Positions 32,811 through 42,842 of a stretch of 64,000 bases of DNA are shown here, in pieces. Position numbers and translations under genes: made by a program. The notes under the pieces are model-generated. The model was not told where the DNA came from and made no database searches. It saw nothing but the letters and a program-made list of their open reading frames with translations. This DNA comes from Algoriphagus sp. TR-M9 (GTDB taxonomy: Bacteria > Bacteroidota > Bacteroidia > Cytophagales > Cyclobacteriaceae). How positions within the stretch are numbered: position 1 is the stretch's first letter; every line of letters starts with the position of its first letter. The stretch spans positions 3,419,001-3,483,000 of the forward strand of contig NZ_CP115160.1 in assembly GCF_027594545.1 (NCBI RefSeq). The letters run 5' to 3'.

Positions 32811-33659
32811 TCAATATGACTTAATTTCCAAGCCTCCAAAGAAGACCGTTCCTTTGATCACCATCACCTTATCAGAATCCACTTCAGTCTGTCGGTAAAC
32901 TCTTTTGTCCTCTACCCCTGCCGCTATGTTGGTGACCTCTACTCGCACATCCCAATGAGGAGGCACCACTAATTTTATCCCTCCGAAAATCACATCCACC
33001 TGTAAGGTAACCATACCCGTGAAATCCGTCTGCGTCAGGTCAAGGTCTATTCCTCCAAAAGCTGCGGTCAGTTTCCCTCCTTGGAAGTTTTTCGTCAGCA
33101 TTCTCTTATTGATACCACTCATGATGGAGTCAATAGATACACTGTCAGAAAAACTGGTTCCTGACACTCCGGACATTCCTGAATAGGATTTATTCTGACC
33201 CGATTGATTATAAGTGGCTCCGACACTTTCATTGTCCTCTGAAGAAGAACTGGAGGCATAAGAGGAACCGGAGGAGGCCCCTACTTTAGACTTGGACCTG
33301 ATTTGATCTTGGATATCGTTCATAACTTGTTGCTCCTTTCGCTTCTGGGTAATCAGGTAAATACCCAGACCAATCAGAGCTATAGGAAAAATAAATCGTT
33401 GAATTCCGAAGTCCAGTCCAAATTCCCGCTCTAGCAGAAAATACGCACCCAGAGAAAGCATCACCACACCGAAAAAGCTCTTGAACTCATGCTTTACTAA
33501 AGTGATCACTCCTATCGCGATCAAAATCATAGGCCAGGAAAGCAACCAGTCAGGATAAAAAACATCTAGCTTTTTAAGCAAGATCAGCACTCCTACGGCT
33601 AGTATAATAAACCCGAAGATTATTCCTCCATCGTTGTTAGGTCTTACGTTTCGTTTCAT
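32811..33659 (-). CDS. LiaF-like membrane protein
   Basis: A 282-residue protein. The first 110 residues form about four membrane helices (the LiaI/LiaF-like transmembrane region). A Ser/Gly-rich linker (about 120-165) follows, then a beta-strand domain ending in GGIDLDLTQTDFTG, GGIKLVVPPHWDVRVEV and GTVFFGGLEIKSY, as in LiaF-type cell-wall stress proteins. It lies 30 bp before the kinase gene and reads the same way, so the three genes form a likely envelope-sensing operon. Confidence 0.85.
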   Translation of the reverse strand: MKRNVRPNNDGGIIFGFIILAVGVLILLKKLDVFYPDWLLSWPMILIAIGVITLVKHEFKSFFGVVMLSLGAYFLLEREFGLDFGIQRFIFPIALIGLGIYLITQKRKEQQVMNDIQDQIRSKSKVGASSGSSYASSSSSEDNESVGATYNQSGQNKSYSGMSGVSGTSFSDSVSIDSIMSGINKRMLTKNFQGGKLTAAFGGIDLDLTQTDFTGMVTLQVDVIFGGIKLVVPPHWDVRVEVTNIAAGVEDKRVYRQTEVDSDKVMVIKGTVFFGGLEIKSY

Positions 33660-33781
33660 TTCTTTGTGAGTTTAAGTAATGACCGAAAGTAAGAAGAGGA
33701 GCACTGTCACAAAACATTCAAAAGGTGAGCCTACCCCAAAAGTCGGTAAACGCCCCGAAAAAGTCGGTGAAAATGTAAGCT

Positions 33782-34468
33782 TTACGCTTTTTGCTTTCTG
33801 GAAATCAGAAACTCCGCATACTCCAAGTCTTCCGGAGTGGTGATTTTGATGTTTTCTGGATTTCCTGAAATTAAGGTAACCTGCCAGCCCTGATTTTCAA
33901 ATACAGTGGCATCGTCGGTAAACTGCTGGAGTTCGGTGACTTCAAAGGCTTTTTGGATCTTGCCCACCTGAAAAGTCTGCGGGGTCTGCACCAGTCTAAA
34001 GTACTGACGCTCCTCAAAAAAGGATTTTCCGGTATCTGTAAGCTTACGTATAGAATCTTTCAAGGCTACTACCGCCACTGCACTACCGTGCCTCTCCGCT
34101 ACCTCATAGCTCTCTTGTATCACATCCTGAGCCACAAAAGGCCTGACTCCATCGTGAATTGCGACTAATTCAGTACCACTATGCAAAGCTTTAAGACCAT
34201 TTCTCACAGATTGAAACCTGGAGTTTCCTCCAGCCACTAGCCTATGCGGCACTGTAAACTTATAGTCCTCACAGAGTTCATTCCAATAAGTGAAATCACT
34301 TTCCGGTAAAACCAAAATCAGATCTATGCCGGGATCCAAAGTATAAAAAACAGTAAGGGTACGCATCAATACAGGTTGTCCGGCAATGGGTAAATACTGC
34401 TTCGAGATGGGGCTACCCATACGGGCACCTCGACCTCCCGCAACAAGGATAGCGGCTTTTGTAGTCAT
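33782..34468 (-). CDS. ispD: 2-C-methyl-D-erythritol 4-phosphate cytidylyltransferase
   Basis: A 228-residue enzyme of the non-mevalonate isoprenoid pathway that couples MEP with CTP. The CTP-binding N-terminus AAILVAGGRGARMGSPISKQ and the segments VAIHDGVRPF and RLVQTPQTFQV are the family signature. An upstream Met (34474) is possible, but a TACTTTTG -7 box at 34489-34482 leaves almost no leader for it, so the MTTKAAILVAGG start is preferred. Confidence 0.95.
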   Translation of the reverse strand: MTTKAAILVAGGRGARMGSPISKQYLPIAGQPVLMRTLTVFYTLDPGIDLILVLPESDFTYWNELCEDYKFTVPHRLVAGGNSRFQSVRNGLKALHSGTELVAIHDGVRPFVAQDVIQESYEVAERHGSAVAVVALKDSIRKLTDTGKSFFEERQYFRLVQTPQTFQVGKIQKAFEVTELQQFTDDATVFENQGWQVTLISGNPENIKITTPEDLEYAEFLISRKQKA

Positions 34469-34536
34469 TTGCATTTCGGGGCAAAAGTAGAAATTCTAAC
34501 TTCTATTGGTTTTATGCCAAAGTTATATCTGTATGA

Positions 34537-34565
34537 ATAAAAAAAGCTCCCTGAGGAGCTTTTTT
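34537..34565 (-). terminator. Terminator downstream of queA
   Basis: AAAAAAGCTCC and GGAGCTTTTTT form a stem with a CTGA-type loop and A/T runs at both sides, between the queA stop and ispD. Confidence 0.8.
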
Positions 34566-34579
34566 GATCGTCTTTGCTT

Positions 34580-35629
34580 TTAAAGAATCAACATCGCGTC
34601 TCCGTAGGAGAAGAATCTATATTTTTCTTTTATCGCTTCTTTATAGGCTTTCATTACCAGGTCATACCCCCCAAATGCAGCTGCAGTCATCAGCAAAGTA
34701 GACTCTGGAAGGTGGAAATTGGTAATCAATGCATTGGCAATTTTAAATTCATAAGGAGGAATAATAAACTTATCAGTCCATCCACTGGATTCTTTCAACC
34801 TTCCATTGGCAGTCACTGAGGACTCTACCGTCTTCAAAGTGGTAGTCCCTACGGAGACCACTCTTTTCTTTTCGTCCAAAGACTTATTAACCAATTTCAC
34901 AGTCTCGGAAGGAATGCTGTAATTTTCAGAGTCCATTTTATGCTTGGTCAGATCTTCCACGTCTACCTGACGGAAAGTCCCTAGCCCAACATGCAGGGTG
35001 ATAGGAGTCACCTCTACGCCTTGAAGCTCCAGCCTTTTCAGCAGGTGCGGGGTAAAGTGCAGCCCTGCCGTAGGTGCTGCTACAGCTCCTACATTTTTGG
35101 CAAAAACGGTCTGGTATCTCTCTCTATCTTCAGCTTCTACTTTTCGCTCGATGAATTCCTTCAGCAGGGGAGTTTCACCCAAAGTATCTATAGTCTTATG
35201 GAACTCCTCCTCTGTGCCATCAAACAAGAATCTGATCGTTCTACCCCTGGAGGTAGTATTATCGATGACCTCAGCCACCAGATCCGAATCCCCAAAGTAG
35301 AGCTTGTTGCCTACTCGGATTTTACGGGCCGGATCCACCAAGACATCCCATAGCTTCAGCTCAGGGTTCAGCTCTCTAAGCAAGAACACTTCGATTTCTG
35401 CACCGGTTTTTTCCTTGTTACCATACAGTCTAGCTGGAAACACCTTGGTGTCATTGGTTACAAATACATCACCCTCTCCGAAGTATTCGGTGATATCTTT
35501 GAAAACCCGATGTTCGATTTTCCCTGTATCCCGATGGACGACCATCAGTCTGGATTCATCCCTATTATGAGAGGGATAAAGTGAAATGAGTTTTTTAGGA
35601 ACGTCAAATTTGAAATCTGATAATTTCAT
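34580..35629 (-). CDS. queA: S-adenosylmethionine:tRNA ribosyltransferase-isomerase
   Basis: A 349-residue QueA, which transfers and rearranges the ribose of AdoMet onto preQ1 tRNA in queuosine synthesis. Typical segments are [19 protein letters not shown] at the N-terminus, [34 protein letters not shown] and the C-terminal [19 protein letters not shown]. Length is normal. A TATCTTTG -7 box (35685-35678) lies upstream. Confidence 0.96.
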   Translation of the reverse strand: MKLSDFKFDVPKKLISLYPSHNRDESRLMVVHRDTGKIEHRVFKDITEYFGEGDVFVTNDTKVFPARLYGNKEKTGAEIEVFLLRELNPELKLWDVLVDPARKIRVGNKLYFGDSDLVAEVIDNTTSRGRTIRFLFDGTEEEFHKTIDTLGETPLLKEFIERKVEAEDRERYQTVFAKNVGAVAAPTAGLHFTPHLLKRLELQGVEVTPITLHVGLGTFRQVDVEDLTKHKMDSENYSIPSETVKLVNKSLDEKKRVVSVGTTTLKTVESSVTANGRLKESSGWTDKFIIPPYEFKIANALITNFHLPESTLLMTAAAFGGYDLVMKAYKEAIKEKYRFFSYGDAMLIL

Positions 35630-35677
35630 AGAGAAGCTTTAGATGTATTGAGTGATTTAGAATAACTCTAAAAAATG

Positions 35678-35685
35678 CAAAGATA
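35678..35685 (-). promoter_or_regulatory. -7 box of queA
   Basis: On the minus strand TATCTTTG is an exact match to TAnnTTTG, about 50 bp before the queA start. No clear -33 TTG is seen at the expected distance. Confidence 0.45.
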
Positions 35686-35745
35686 ATAACAATAACTGCT
35701 AAAATCAGCTAACTTGACAAATTGTTTTAACCAACTATTCAAAGT

Positions 35746-36993
35746 ATGCTTTTTTTCAAGCTATCCTGGGAAAGTTTTCGCTTCGCAATTTCCGCGCTGA
35801 AGACCAATCTGACACGGACGATTTTGTCCCTGCTGGGCGTCACAGTGGGGATTTTTGCTATTATCGCAGTGTTTACCCTCGTGGATTCGCTGGAAAATAA
35901 TATCAAATCTTCCTTTTCTTTCCTCGGAACCAATGTGATGCGGGTTGATCGCTTTCCTTTTGCCAGTGGGCCGCAGGATTACCCTTGGTGGAAATACTTC
36001 CGCAGACCGCCCGGCACAATAGCTGAATACGAGTTTTTGAAAGAAAGGCTGACATCTGCAGAGGCTATCACCATCTCCGCTTCCTCAAACACCACCGTAA
36101 AAGCAGGCAGCAATGCCTACCAGGGCATGGCACTCACCGGAGTGGCCTACACTTATCCTGATGTGTATGACATTCCCCTGGAAGAGGGCCGGTTTTTTAC
36201 CGAGTCCGAAATCAACGCCTCCAGAAACCTGGCCATCATAGGGAGAATAATCGCAAACACCCTTTATCCGAATCAGGAAATCATCGGAAAACAGATCAAA
36301 ATCCGCGGGATGAAGTTTACCGTAATCGGCGTATTTGAAGAGGAGGGGGAAGGACTATTTGATGCTCCATCTAAGGACGAAGCATGCATTATCCCTTATG
36401 GAGCATTTACCAAAATGTACTACACAGGTAGAAACGGACTGGAGCCGACCATCGCAGCCAAGGGAATGGAAGAAGATATTGGGCTAGTCTCCTTAGAAAA
36501 TGAAATGACCGGGCTGCTACGAGCTAAGCGTGGTTTGCGCCCCACTGAAGAAGACAATTTTGCACTGAACAAGACGGAGTTTATCCAAAATGCCATAGGA
36601 TCTATCTTTGATGTGATCTCCATAGCGGGATGGGTAATCGGTGGATTCTCCATTCTTGTCGGCGGCTTTGGCATAGCCAATATCATGTTTGTATCTGTCA
36701 GAGAACGGACTAATATCATCGGGATTCAAAAATCTCTTGGAGCCAAGAATTTCTTCATCTTATTCCAATTTCTTTTTGAATCGGTTTGCCTCAGTCTCAT
36801 TGGAGGAATCACGGGGATTTTCATTGTATTCTTGCTCAGCTTTATACAGCTCGGCAGTTTGGAAATCGTGCTTTCTTTCAAAAACATCATGCTGGGCCTA
36901 GGCGTATCCACCATTATTGGAGTGGTATCAGGGATAGTTCCTGCTACACTCGCTGCCCGAATGGACCCTGTGGAAGCCATCCGTACAAACTAA
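35746..36993 (+). CDS. MacB/FtsX-type ABC transporter permease
   Basis: A 415-residue permease with the MacB layout: one N-terminal helix (TRTILSLLGVTVGIFAIIAV), a periplasmic core domain of about 220 residues, and three C-terminal helices (about residues 285-400) with the FtsX pattern GGFGIANIMFVSVRERTNIIGI and the closing PATLAARMDPVEAIR. No ATPase gene is adjacent, so the partner must be elsewhere. Substrate unknown. Confidence 0.93.
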   Translation: MLFFKLSWESFRFAISALKTNLTRTILSLLGVTVGIFAIIAVFTLVDSLENNIKSSFSFLGTNVMRVDRFPFASGPQDYPWWKYFRRPPGTIAEYEFLKERLTSAEAITISASSNTTVKAGSNAYQGMALTGVAYTYPDVYDIPLEEGRFFTESEINASRNLAIIGRIIANTLYPNQEIIGKQIKIRGMKFTVIGVFEEEGEGLFDAPSKDEACIIPYGAFTKMYYTGRNGLEPTIAAKGMEEDIGLVSLENEMTGLLRAKRGLRPTEEDNFALNKTEFIQNAIGSIFDVISIAGWVIGGFSILVGGFGIANIMFVSVRERTNIIGIQKSLGAKNFFILFQFLFESVCLSLIGGITGIFIVFLLSFIQLGSLEIVLSFKNIMLGLGVSTIIGVVSGIVPATLAARMDPVEAIRTN

Positions 36994-37005
36994 TCACCTG
37001 AACAC

Positions 37006-37048
37006 AAAAAAGAGGCTGTCACTTACTAGCAACAGCCTCTTTTTTTTG
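37006..37048. terminator. Bidirectional terminator between the permease gene and recA
   Basis: AAAAAAGAGGCTGT and ACAGCCTCTTTTTT pair perfectly around a short loop; A and T runs on both sides allow function for both convergent genes. Confidence 0.85.
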
Positions 37049-37065
37049 ATCAATGGCAGCAGAAA

Positions 37066-38097
37066 TTATTCTTCTCCGGCCTCTGCCTCCTTGCTAGGAG
37101 CAGTCAAGCCAGATGCCGCTTTTATTTTTTGCTCTAATTCCTCCATCAATTCCGGATTATCCAAAAGGATAGTTTTTACAGACTCCCTTCCCTGTCCTAG
37201 TTTCTCGCCATTATAAGAGAACCAAGAACCTGCTTTTTTCACTATATCCAATTCCACACCGAGATCGATCACTTCCCCTACTTTGGAAATCCCTTGCCCG
37301 TACATGATGTCAAACTCCACTACTTTAAATGGAGGAGCCACTTTGTTTTTGACCACCTTCACTTTGGTTCTATTGCCCAAAATACTATCAGCGCTTTCTT
37401 TGATCTGCCCGATTCTACGGATATCCAGCCTTACTGAGGCGTAAAATTTCAAGGCATTACCTCCGGTGGTGGTTTCTGGATTACCGAACATTACGCCGAT
37501 TTTTTCTCTCAACTGATTGATAAAAATACAGGCACAACCGGTTTTGTTGATCGCTCCGGTCAGCTTACGCAAAGCCTGAGACATCAATCTAGCCTGAAGT
37601 CCCATCTTGCTGTCACCCATATCCCCCTCCAGTTCTCCTTTGGGTACCAATGCAGCCACGGAGTCAATCACGATGATGTCTATGGCGCCTGATCTGATCA
37701 GGTGCTCGGCGATCTCCAGGGCTTGCTCCCCATTGTCTGGCTGTGAAATCAGCAGGTTTTCAGTATCAATCCCCAGTTTCTCCGCATAAGTTTTGTCAAA
37801 CGCATGCTCAGCATCAATAAATGCTGCCAGACCACCGGCCTTTTGAGCCTCAGCGATGCAGTGCATGGTCAGGGTGGTTTTACCCGATGATTCAGGCCCA
37901 TACACCTCCACTACTCTTCCTCTTGGGATTCCCCCCACACCTAGTGCAATATCCAACCCCAGCGAACCGGTAGAAATTGCCGGCACATCCTGTACCTTAT
38001 TATCGCTCAACTTCATCACGGTTCCTTTACCGTATGATTTCTCCAACTTGTCAATGGTCAGTTGAAGCGCTTTTAATTTTTCAGCGTTATTGCTCAT
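37066..38097 (-). CDS. recA: Recombinase A
   Basis: A 343-residue RecA, the strand-exchange protein and SOS co-protease. Walker A is GPESSGKTT, and the family segments [44 protein letters not shown] and [31 protein letters not shown] are intact. The acidic C-terminal tail ends EAEAGEE. Single gene with a terminator. No LexA-type box was looked for in detail. Confidence 0.98.
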   Translation of the reverse strand: MSNNAEKLKALQLTIDKLEKSYGKGTVMKLSDNKVQDVPAISTGSLGLDIALGVGGIPRGRVVEVYGPESSGKTTLTMHCIAEAQKAGGLAAFIDAEHAFDKTYAEKLGIDTENLLISQPDNGEQALEIAEHLIRSGAIDIIVIDSVAALVPKGELEGDMGDSKMGLQARLMSQALRKLTGAINKTGCACIFINQLREKIGVMFGNPETTTGGNALKFYASVRLDIRRIGQIKESADSILGNRTKVKVVKNKVAPPFKVVEFDIMYGQGISKVGEVIDLGVELDIVKKAGSWFSYNGEKLGQGRESVKTILLDNPELMEELEQKIKAASGLTAPSKEAEAGEE

Positions 38098-38280
38098 GCT
38101 CTTCTTATATTAGGATCTATGATATATATGAATGTAAAATAAACAGGCCAGTATAACCAACATGACCAGATGTTCTTGTTTTGGATAGGCAAATTCGTAA
38201 TTTTAATCGCCTTTCGGCACGTTTTTTCGTAATACCTTATACAAACAAGTAAAAATCGTCAGGTATTGTCGTATAAATTT

Positions 38281-39072
38281 ATGAAACGAATCCTCGGATC
38301 ACTACTTCCTTTGATTTTTTTAGGTCTTTCCCGGCTTTCTGCTCAGCAACCTGAAATCCCAGCACCCTACACCTTTGGTGAGGAGCTCAACTTTGAGGTG
38401 TCCTATGGCTGGCTCAATCTGGCTGACGCCAAAATGCTGGTGTCCCGTGAGACTTTGGAAAACAATGACAAACCCCATTACAAGATTGATGTATTTGGAA
38501 AAACCAAAGGCGCTGCCACCATATTTGGAAAGGTAAATGACAACTGGGGAACCTACGTGGACATGGACACTAAGCTCCCTACCCTTGCCTACAGGCACAT
38601 TGAGGAAGGAAAGTACCGCAAGCATGAGTTGGTTTACTTTGACCAGAACCAGCAGACCGCCACCATGGAGCTCTACGATAGGGATAACAAAAGACTGAAG
38701 GAGACCAAGGAGTTTGACCTACCCGGTCAAGTACAGGATCTGGTCAGTGGATTTTACTTTTTACGTACACAAGACCTGAGAAACCTGAACGAAGGAGAAA
38801 GTGTAGCTATCAGAGGATTTTTTGACAAAGAGATATATAACATAAAGTTAATCTACGAGGGCACGGAGAAAATAGAAACCAATCTCGGAGTCAAAGAAAC
38901 TTACATTTTCTCCCCACAGTTACCAAAGAATAAACTCTTCCGGGGCGAATACCCGGTCAAAGTCTGGGTTACCAAAGATGAAAACAAAATTCCGGTGAAA
39001 ATCCAGGCCAAACTATTCATAGGCTCACTGGATCTGGACATAGTCTCTGCCAAGGGTCTGAAAAACTACTAA
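38281..39072 (+). CDS. DUF3108 family periplasmic protein
   Basis: A 263-residue exported protein from the ATG at 38281 (MKRILGSLLPLIFLGLSRLSA, a signal peptide); the frame opens five codons earlier with a TTG. The mature part is the beta-rich DUF3108 domain, starting with the GEELNFEVSYGWLNLADA strand pair and containing FGKVNDNWGTYVD and LPKNKLFRGEYPVKVWVTKDE. The family is of unknown function. Confidence 0.85.
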   Translation: MKRILGSLLPLIFLGLSRLSAQQPEIPAPYTFGEELNFEVSYGWLNLADAKMLVSRETLENNDKPHYKIDVFGKTKGAATIFGKVNDNWGTYVDMDTKLPTLAYRHIEEGKYRKHELVYFDQNQQTATMELYDRDNKRLKETKEFDLPGQVQDLVSGFYFLRTQDLRNLNEGESVAIRGFFDKEIYNIKLIYEGTEKIETNLGVKETYIFSPQLPKNKLFRGEYPVKVWVTKDENKIPVKIQAKLFIGSLDLDIVSAKGLKNY

Positions 39073-39167
39073 TTAACATTCCCGTAACCTGAAATTAACA
39101 TTGTATTGACATTCAGCACGACATTGCCTACTTTTTAAGGAAGATGGCCTGCAAGGCAAATTATTAT

Positions 39168-39200
39168 TTGGTTTCAGTCTTTAAATATTCCTTAATTTTG
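39168..39200 (+). promoter_or_regulatory. Promoter of the PhoB/PhoR-type operon
   Basis: TTG at 39168-39170 and TAATTTTG at 39193-39200, 22 bp apart, match the Bacteroidota consensus apart from slightly long spacing. The start codon follows 23 bp later. Confidence 0.5.
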
Positions 39201-39223
39201 ATCCAACCATTAAGAAAAGCCTG

Positions 39224-39916
39224 ATGAGCGAAAAGCAAAAAATCAAAGTTCTAGTAGTAGACGACGAACCGGATATTGTTGAAATTCTAAAGTACAACCT
39301 AGAAAAGGAAGGATATGAGGTAGCCACTGCAGAAGATGGCATGAAAGGCGTCAAGACCGCCGGAAAGTTTCTTCCAGATGTCATACTGTTGGACATCATG
39401 ATGCCTCATCAAGATGGCGTGGAAACCTGCCTTCAGCTCCGTCAAATCCCAGAGCTCAAAAACACCTTCATTATCTTCCTTACTGCAAGGATGGAAGAAT
39501 ACTCCGAAGTGGCTGCTTTTGATGTGGGAGCGGATGACTACATCACCAAGCCGATCAAGCCCCGGGCACTGATGAGCCGCATCGCTGCACTTTTCCGCAG
39601 GGAATCAAAAAAGGAGCAAGAGCAGTCTAAGATCAGTATCCGTGATCTGGTCATAGACCGCAGTAGCTACACCATAGACAAAGCCGGCAAGACCATCACC
39701 CTTCCAAAGAAGGAGTTTGAACTGTTGTATTTCCTGGCCAAAAACCCTAATATCGTTTTCAGTAGAGATGAACTTCTCCAAAACATCTGGGGAGCAGATG
39801 TTTTTGTATTGGCTCGTACAGTGGATGTTCACATCCGTAAGGTGCGGGAAAAAATAGGGGAAGATTACATTACTACCGTGAAAGGTGTAGGTTATAAGTT
39901 CGAATTGGGCCAGTAA
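39224..39916 (+). CDS. OmpR/PhoB-family response regulator
   Basis: A 230-residue two-component regulator. The receiver has VVDDEPD, Asp 57 in VILLDIMMP and Lys in YITKPI. The C-terminal winged helix (about 135-228) has KEFELLYFLAKNPNIVFSR and RTVDVHIRKVREKIG. The next gene, a kinase, starts directly after its stop. Bacteroidota pairs of this type often respond to phosphate, but no Pho boxes or transporters are seen here. Confidence 0.94.
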   Translation: MSEKQKIKVLVVDDEPDIVEILKYNLEKEGYEVATAEDGMKGVKTAGKFLPDVILLDIMMPHQDGVETCLQLRQIPELKNTFIIFLTARMEEYSEVAAFDVGADDYITKPIKPRALMSRIAALFRRESKKEQEQSKISIRDLVIDRSSYTIDKAGKTITLPKKEFELLYFLAKNPNIVFSRDELLQNIWGADVFVLARTVDVHIRKVREKIGEDYITTVKGVGYKFELGQ

Positions 39917-40993
39917 ATGTTTACCACTTCCAGAGGGATTTCTTTGATTTTGTCCGTTGCCATATCAGCATTGGTATTGGCATTTTTGTCCCTGATGGAG
40001 CAGGCAAATCTACTGATACTTCTGGTAGCCTGGGGCGTTTCCTTCTCAGCAGCATACCTATTGATTTCTTTTACGCTGGAGTATCTTGTCTTTAAGGAAA
40101 TAGGAGAAATCTATACCTTGCTGGAAAAAATCCAGCGCAAAGATCTCTCGGAAATCAAGGACAAAGGGAGAAAGGGCTCGCTTTCACCGCTTCGCAAAAT
40201 CAACAAGGTCATCAACTCCTATGCAATAGCGAGGCAAAAGGAAATCGACACCCTCCAGAAGAACGCGGAGTTTCGTCGCGAATTCATCGCAGACATATCC
40301 CACGAATTGAAAACGCCCATCTTTGCTACCCAAGGGTACATTCACACCTTATTGGACGGAGCCATTGACGACAAGCAGGTAAGGATGAGGTTTCTGAAGC
40401 GGGCCGCAAAAAGTCTGGATTCCCTGGATATTTTGGTACAGGATCTCCTCACCTTAAACCAGATGGAAAGTGGGGTGATCCGGTTTTCATTTTCTGAATT
40501 CAACCTGAAGGAGCTTATAGACGAGGTCATAGAGGAGCTGGAGCATAAAGCTTCCAAGCGTGACATGCACATCAAGTTTGATTTTGAAGCAGACAAAAGC
40601 TACTGGACCAATGGGGACAGGCAAAAAATCTACCGGGTATGTCAAAACCTGATCTTCAATGCCATGAAATACAACCACAATGGCGGAGAAGTGACCATCA
40701 CCATGTCCACGCATAAAAACAGCATCCAGGTGGATGTCAAAGACAATGGGCACGGAATCCCACCAGAGGATCTGAAGCGCATATTTGAGCGTTTTTACAG
40801 AGTGGAGAAAAGCCGAAACAAAAAAGAAGGCGGCACAGGACTGGGACTAGCCATTGTGAAACATATCCTGGAAGGACATAAAAGCAAGATTTCTGTAAGT
40901 TCTACCGTGGGCAAAGGCTCAATTTTCAGTTTTTCATTGCCAATGGTAAAAAGAGACCCCTCTGAAGAGAAGCTTAAAGTGGTGAGTTCCTGA
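39917..40993 (+). CDS. PhoR-like sensor histidine kinase
   Basis: A 358-residue kinase with two N-terminal membrane helices (about residues 8-60) and no sizeable periplasmic domain. The dimerisation domain carries the phospho-His in FIADISHELKTPIFATQGY. The ATPase domain has QNLIFNAMKYNHNGG, DNGHGIPPEDLKRIFERF and GGTGLGLAIVKHI. It would phosphorylate the regulator encoded just upstream. With little outside the membrane it may sense through the membrane itself or a partner. Confidence 0.94.
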   Translation: MFTTSRGISLILSVAISALVLAFLSLMEQANLLILLVAWGVSFSAAYLLISFTLEYLVFKEIGEIYTLLEKIQRKDLSEIKDKGRKGSLSPLRKINKVINSYAIARQKEIDTLQKNAEFRREFIADISHELKTPIFATQGYIHTLLDGAIDDKQVRMRFLKRAAKSLDSLDILVQDLLTLNQMESGVIRFSFSEFNLKELIDEVIEELEHKASKRDMHIKFDFEADKSYWTNGDRQKIYRVCQNLIFNAMKYNHNGGEVTITMSTHKNSIQVDVKDNGHGIPPEDLKRIFERFYRVEKSRNKKEGGTGLGLAIVKHILEGHKSKISVSSTVGKGSIFSFSLPMVKRDPSEEKLKVVSS

Positions 40994-41034
40994 GAATATA
41001 CCAGCCAACAATTTTTTATCAACGCTTTTTCCCC

Positions 41035-41042
41035 TACTTTTG
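41035..41042 (+). promoter_or_regulatory. -7 box of the RluA-family gene
   Basis: TACTTTTG matches TAnnTTTG exactly, 30 bp before the start codon. Confidence 0.45.
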
Positions 41043-41071
41043 CAGCCTCAATTGAAGAGGCAGGAGAATCC

Positions 41072-41782
41072 ATGAAGAAAGTAGATTTTGAAGATCTTAT
41101 TCTGTTTGAAAACGAGGATTACCTGGTAATCAATAAACCGCCGTATCTATCAAGCTTAGACGATAGGCACGAAGCGCAGAACATCCTGGACCTGGCCAAG
41201 GCACACACCCCCGATGCCCAACTGTGCCATAGATTGGACAAGGAAACCTCAGGATGTCTAGTGATTGCCAAGAATCCAGTGGCCTACAGGCATTTGGCCA
41301 TGCAGTTTGAAAACAGAAAAGTAACCAAGGTCTACCATGCAGTGGTAGAAGGGATCAGGGAATACAGCCAAGAGCTGGTAGACCGTAATCTCGCTTCCAC
41401 CAACAAAGGAATCGCCAAGGTCAGCAAGGACGGAAAGCCCGCCCAAACGGTATTCAATACCGTGAAGACGTACCGTGCACATACCCTGGTCGAGTGCAAG
41501 CCCATTACGGGCAGACTGCACCAGATCAGAGTGCATTTAGCATGGCTCAAGGCTCCCATTTGCGGTGACACCTTATATGGAGGCAAGCCTTTGTACCTTT
41601 CTTCTATCAAGCGCCGCTTCAATTTAAAAAAAGAGACAGAAGAATTACCCATCATGCAGCGGGTTTCCCTGCATGCGTTTTCTATTGGATTTGAAGGTGT
41701 GGACGGCAAGCAGCTCATGGTAAATGCGCCCTATCCCAAGGATTTCAAGGTTTTGGTGAATCAACTCGAAAAAACCGCCTAG
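41072..41782 (+). CDS. RluA-family pseudouridine synthase
   Basis: A 236-residue RNA pseudouridine synthase. The active-site motif HRLDKETSGCLVIAKN holds the catalytic Asp, and GRLHQIRVHLAW with GDTLYGG completes the RluA core. No S4 domain precedes the catalytic part, unlike RluC and RluD, so this is a short form whose rRNA or tRNA target is unknown. Confidence 0.93.
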   Translation: MKKVDFEDLILFENEDYLVINKPPYLSSLDDRHEAQNILDLAKAHTPDAQLCHRLDKETSGCLVIAKNPVAYRHLAMQFENRKVTKVYHAVVEGIREYSQELVDRNLASTNKGIAKVSKDGKPAQTVFNTVKTYRAHTLVECKPITGRLHQIRVHLAWLKAPICGDTLYGGKPLYLSSIKRRFNLKKETEELPIMQRVSLHAFSIGFEGVDGKQLMVNAPYPKDFKVLVNQLEKTA

Positions 41783-41875
41783 GAATCCAGCTGAAAATCA
41801 GGTAGAAAAACACCTTGAAAAAGGGGAGGTAAAAAGCTAAGCCAGTGAAAATTAGGACTTAGTATTGGATTTATT

Positions 41876-41906
41876 TTGCATGAAAAAAATAATACTCCTA
41901 TCTTTG
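41876..41906 (+). promoter_or_regulatory. Promoter of the rplM-rpsI-rpsB operon
   Basis: A TTG at 41876-41878 and TATCTTTG at 41899-41906, 20 bp apart, are an ideal match to the Bacteroidota consensus. The leader to the rplM start is about 50 nt. Confidence 0.8.
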
Positions 41907-41962
41907 TGTCCCTTTTTGAGGGTGAAATAAATTTAACAAGCTAAAAATTAAACAGTTACACA

Positions 41963-42406
41963 GTGGATACTTTGAGCTATAAGACCGTATCGGCCAATTC
42001 CGCGACTGCAGACAAGCAATGGGTGGTAGTGGATGCCCAAGCAGCAGTTTTAGGTAGATTGGCTAGTGAGGTAGCGAAAATCTTGAGAGGTAAGACGAAG
42101 CCAAGCTTCACACCTCATGCTGATTGTGGTGACAACGTCATCGTGATCAATGCAGACAAAATCAGACTGACTGGTGACAAGTGGGACTCCAAAGTTTATG
42201 TGAGACACACTGGCTATCCGGGAGGACAGCGTATTTCTACTCCGAGACTATTGAAGGACAAATCTTCAGCGATCTTGGTAGAAAAAGCCGTAAGAGGCAT
42301 GCTGCCAAAAAACAGACTGGGAAGAAAATTATATGGCAACCTGTATGTATATGAAGGAGCAGAGCATCCTCATGCAGCACAGCAGCCTAAAACCATCAAT
42401 CTTTAA
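41963..42406 (+). CDS. rplM: Large ribosomal subunit protein L13
   Basis: A 147-residue L13 starting at a GTG (MDTLSYKTVSANSATADKQW). The core WVVVDAQAAVLGRLASEVAK and the RHTGYPGG segment are typical, with MLPKNRLGRKL near the C-terminus. First gene of a ribosomal protein unit behind a strong promoter. Confidence 0.98.
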   Translation: MDTLSYKTVSANSATADKQWVVVDAQAAVLGRLASEVAKILRGKTKPSFTPHADCGDNVIVINADKIRLTGDKWDSKVYVRHTGYPGGQRISTPRLLKDKSSAILVEKAVRGMLPKNRLGRKLYGNLYVYEGAEHPHAAQQPKTINL

Positions 42407-42417
42407 TCGTCTATTGT

Positions 42418-42804
42418 ATGGAAATGATCAACAAAATCGGTAGAAGAAAAACCTCTGTAGCCAGAATTTACATGGCTCCGGGAAAAGGTGAAATCACCGT
42501 AAACAACAGATCCTTGGAAGTTTACTTCCCTTTCGATCTACACCAGATCGTCGTAAAGCAGCCATTGAACCTAGTAGGTGTGGATGGTAGCTACGATATC
42601 CAGATCAATGTAGACGGTGGAGGAATCAAAGGACAGGCAGAAGCTGCCCGTATGGCTATCTCCAGAGCTTTGTGCGAATTTGACGAAGAGCACAGAGGTC
42701 CATTGAAAAAAGAAGGCTTCCTTACCCGTGACCCTAGAATGGTAGAACGTAAGAAGCCAGGACGTAGAAAAGCAAGAAGAAGATTCCAGTTCTCTAAACG
42801 TTAA
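42418..42804 (+). CDS. rpsI: Small ribosomal subunit protein S9
   Basis: A 128-residue S9 with the N-terminal GRRKTSVARIYM and the C-terminal basic tail KKPGRRKARRRFQFSKR that reaches the ribosomal P site. It follows rplM by 11 bases, the standard order. Confidence 0.98.
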   Translation: MEMINKIGRRKTSVARIYMAPGKGEITVNNRSLEVYFPFDLHQIVVKQPLNLVGVDGSYDIQINVDGGGIKGQAEAARMAISRALCEFDEEHRGPLKKEGFLTRDPRMVERKKPGRRKARRRFQFSKR

Positions 42805-42842
42805 TCTGGAGACTCTTCCTTATATAGAAAAACACATTTATA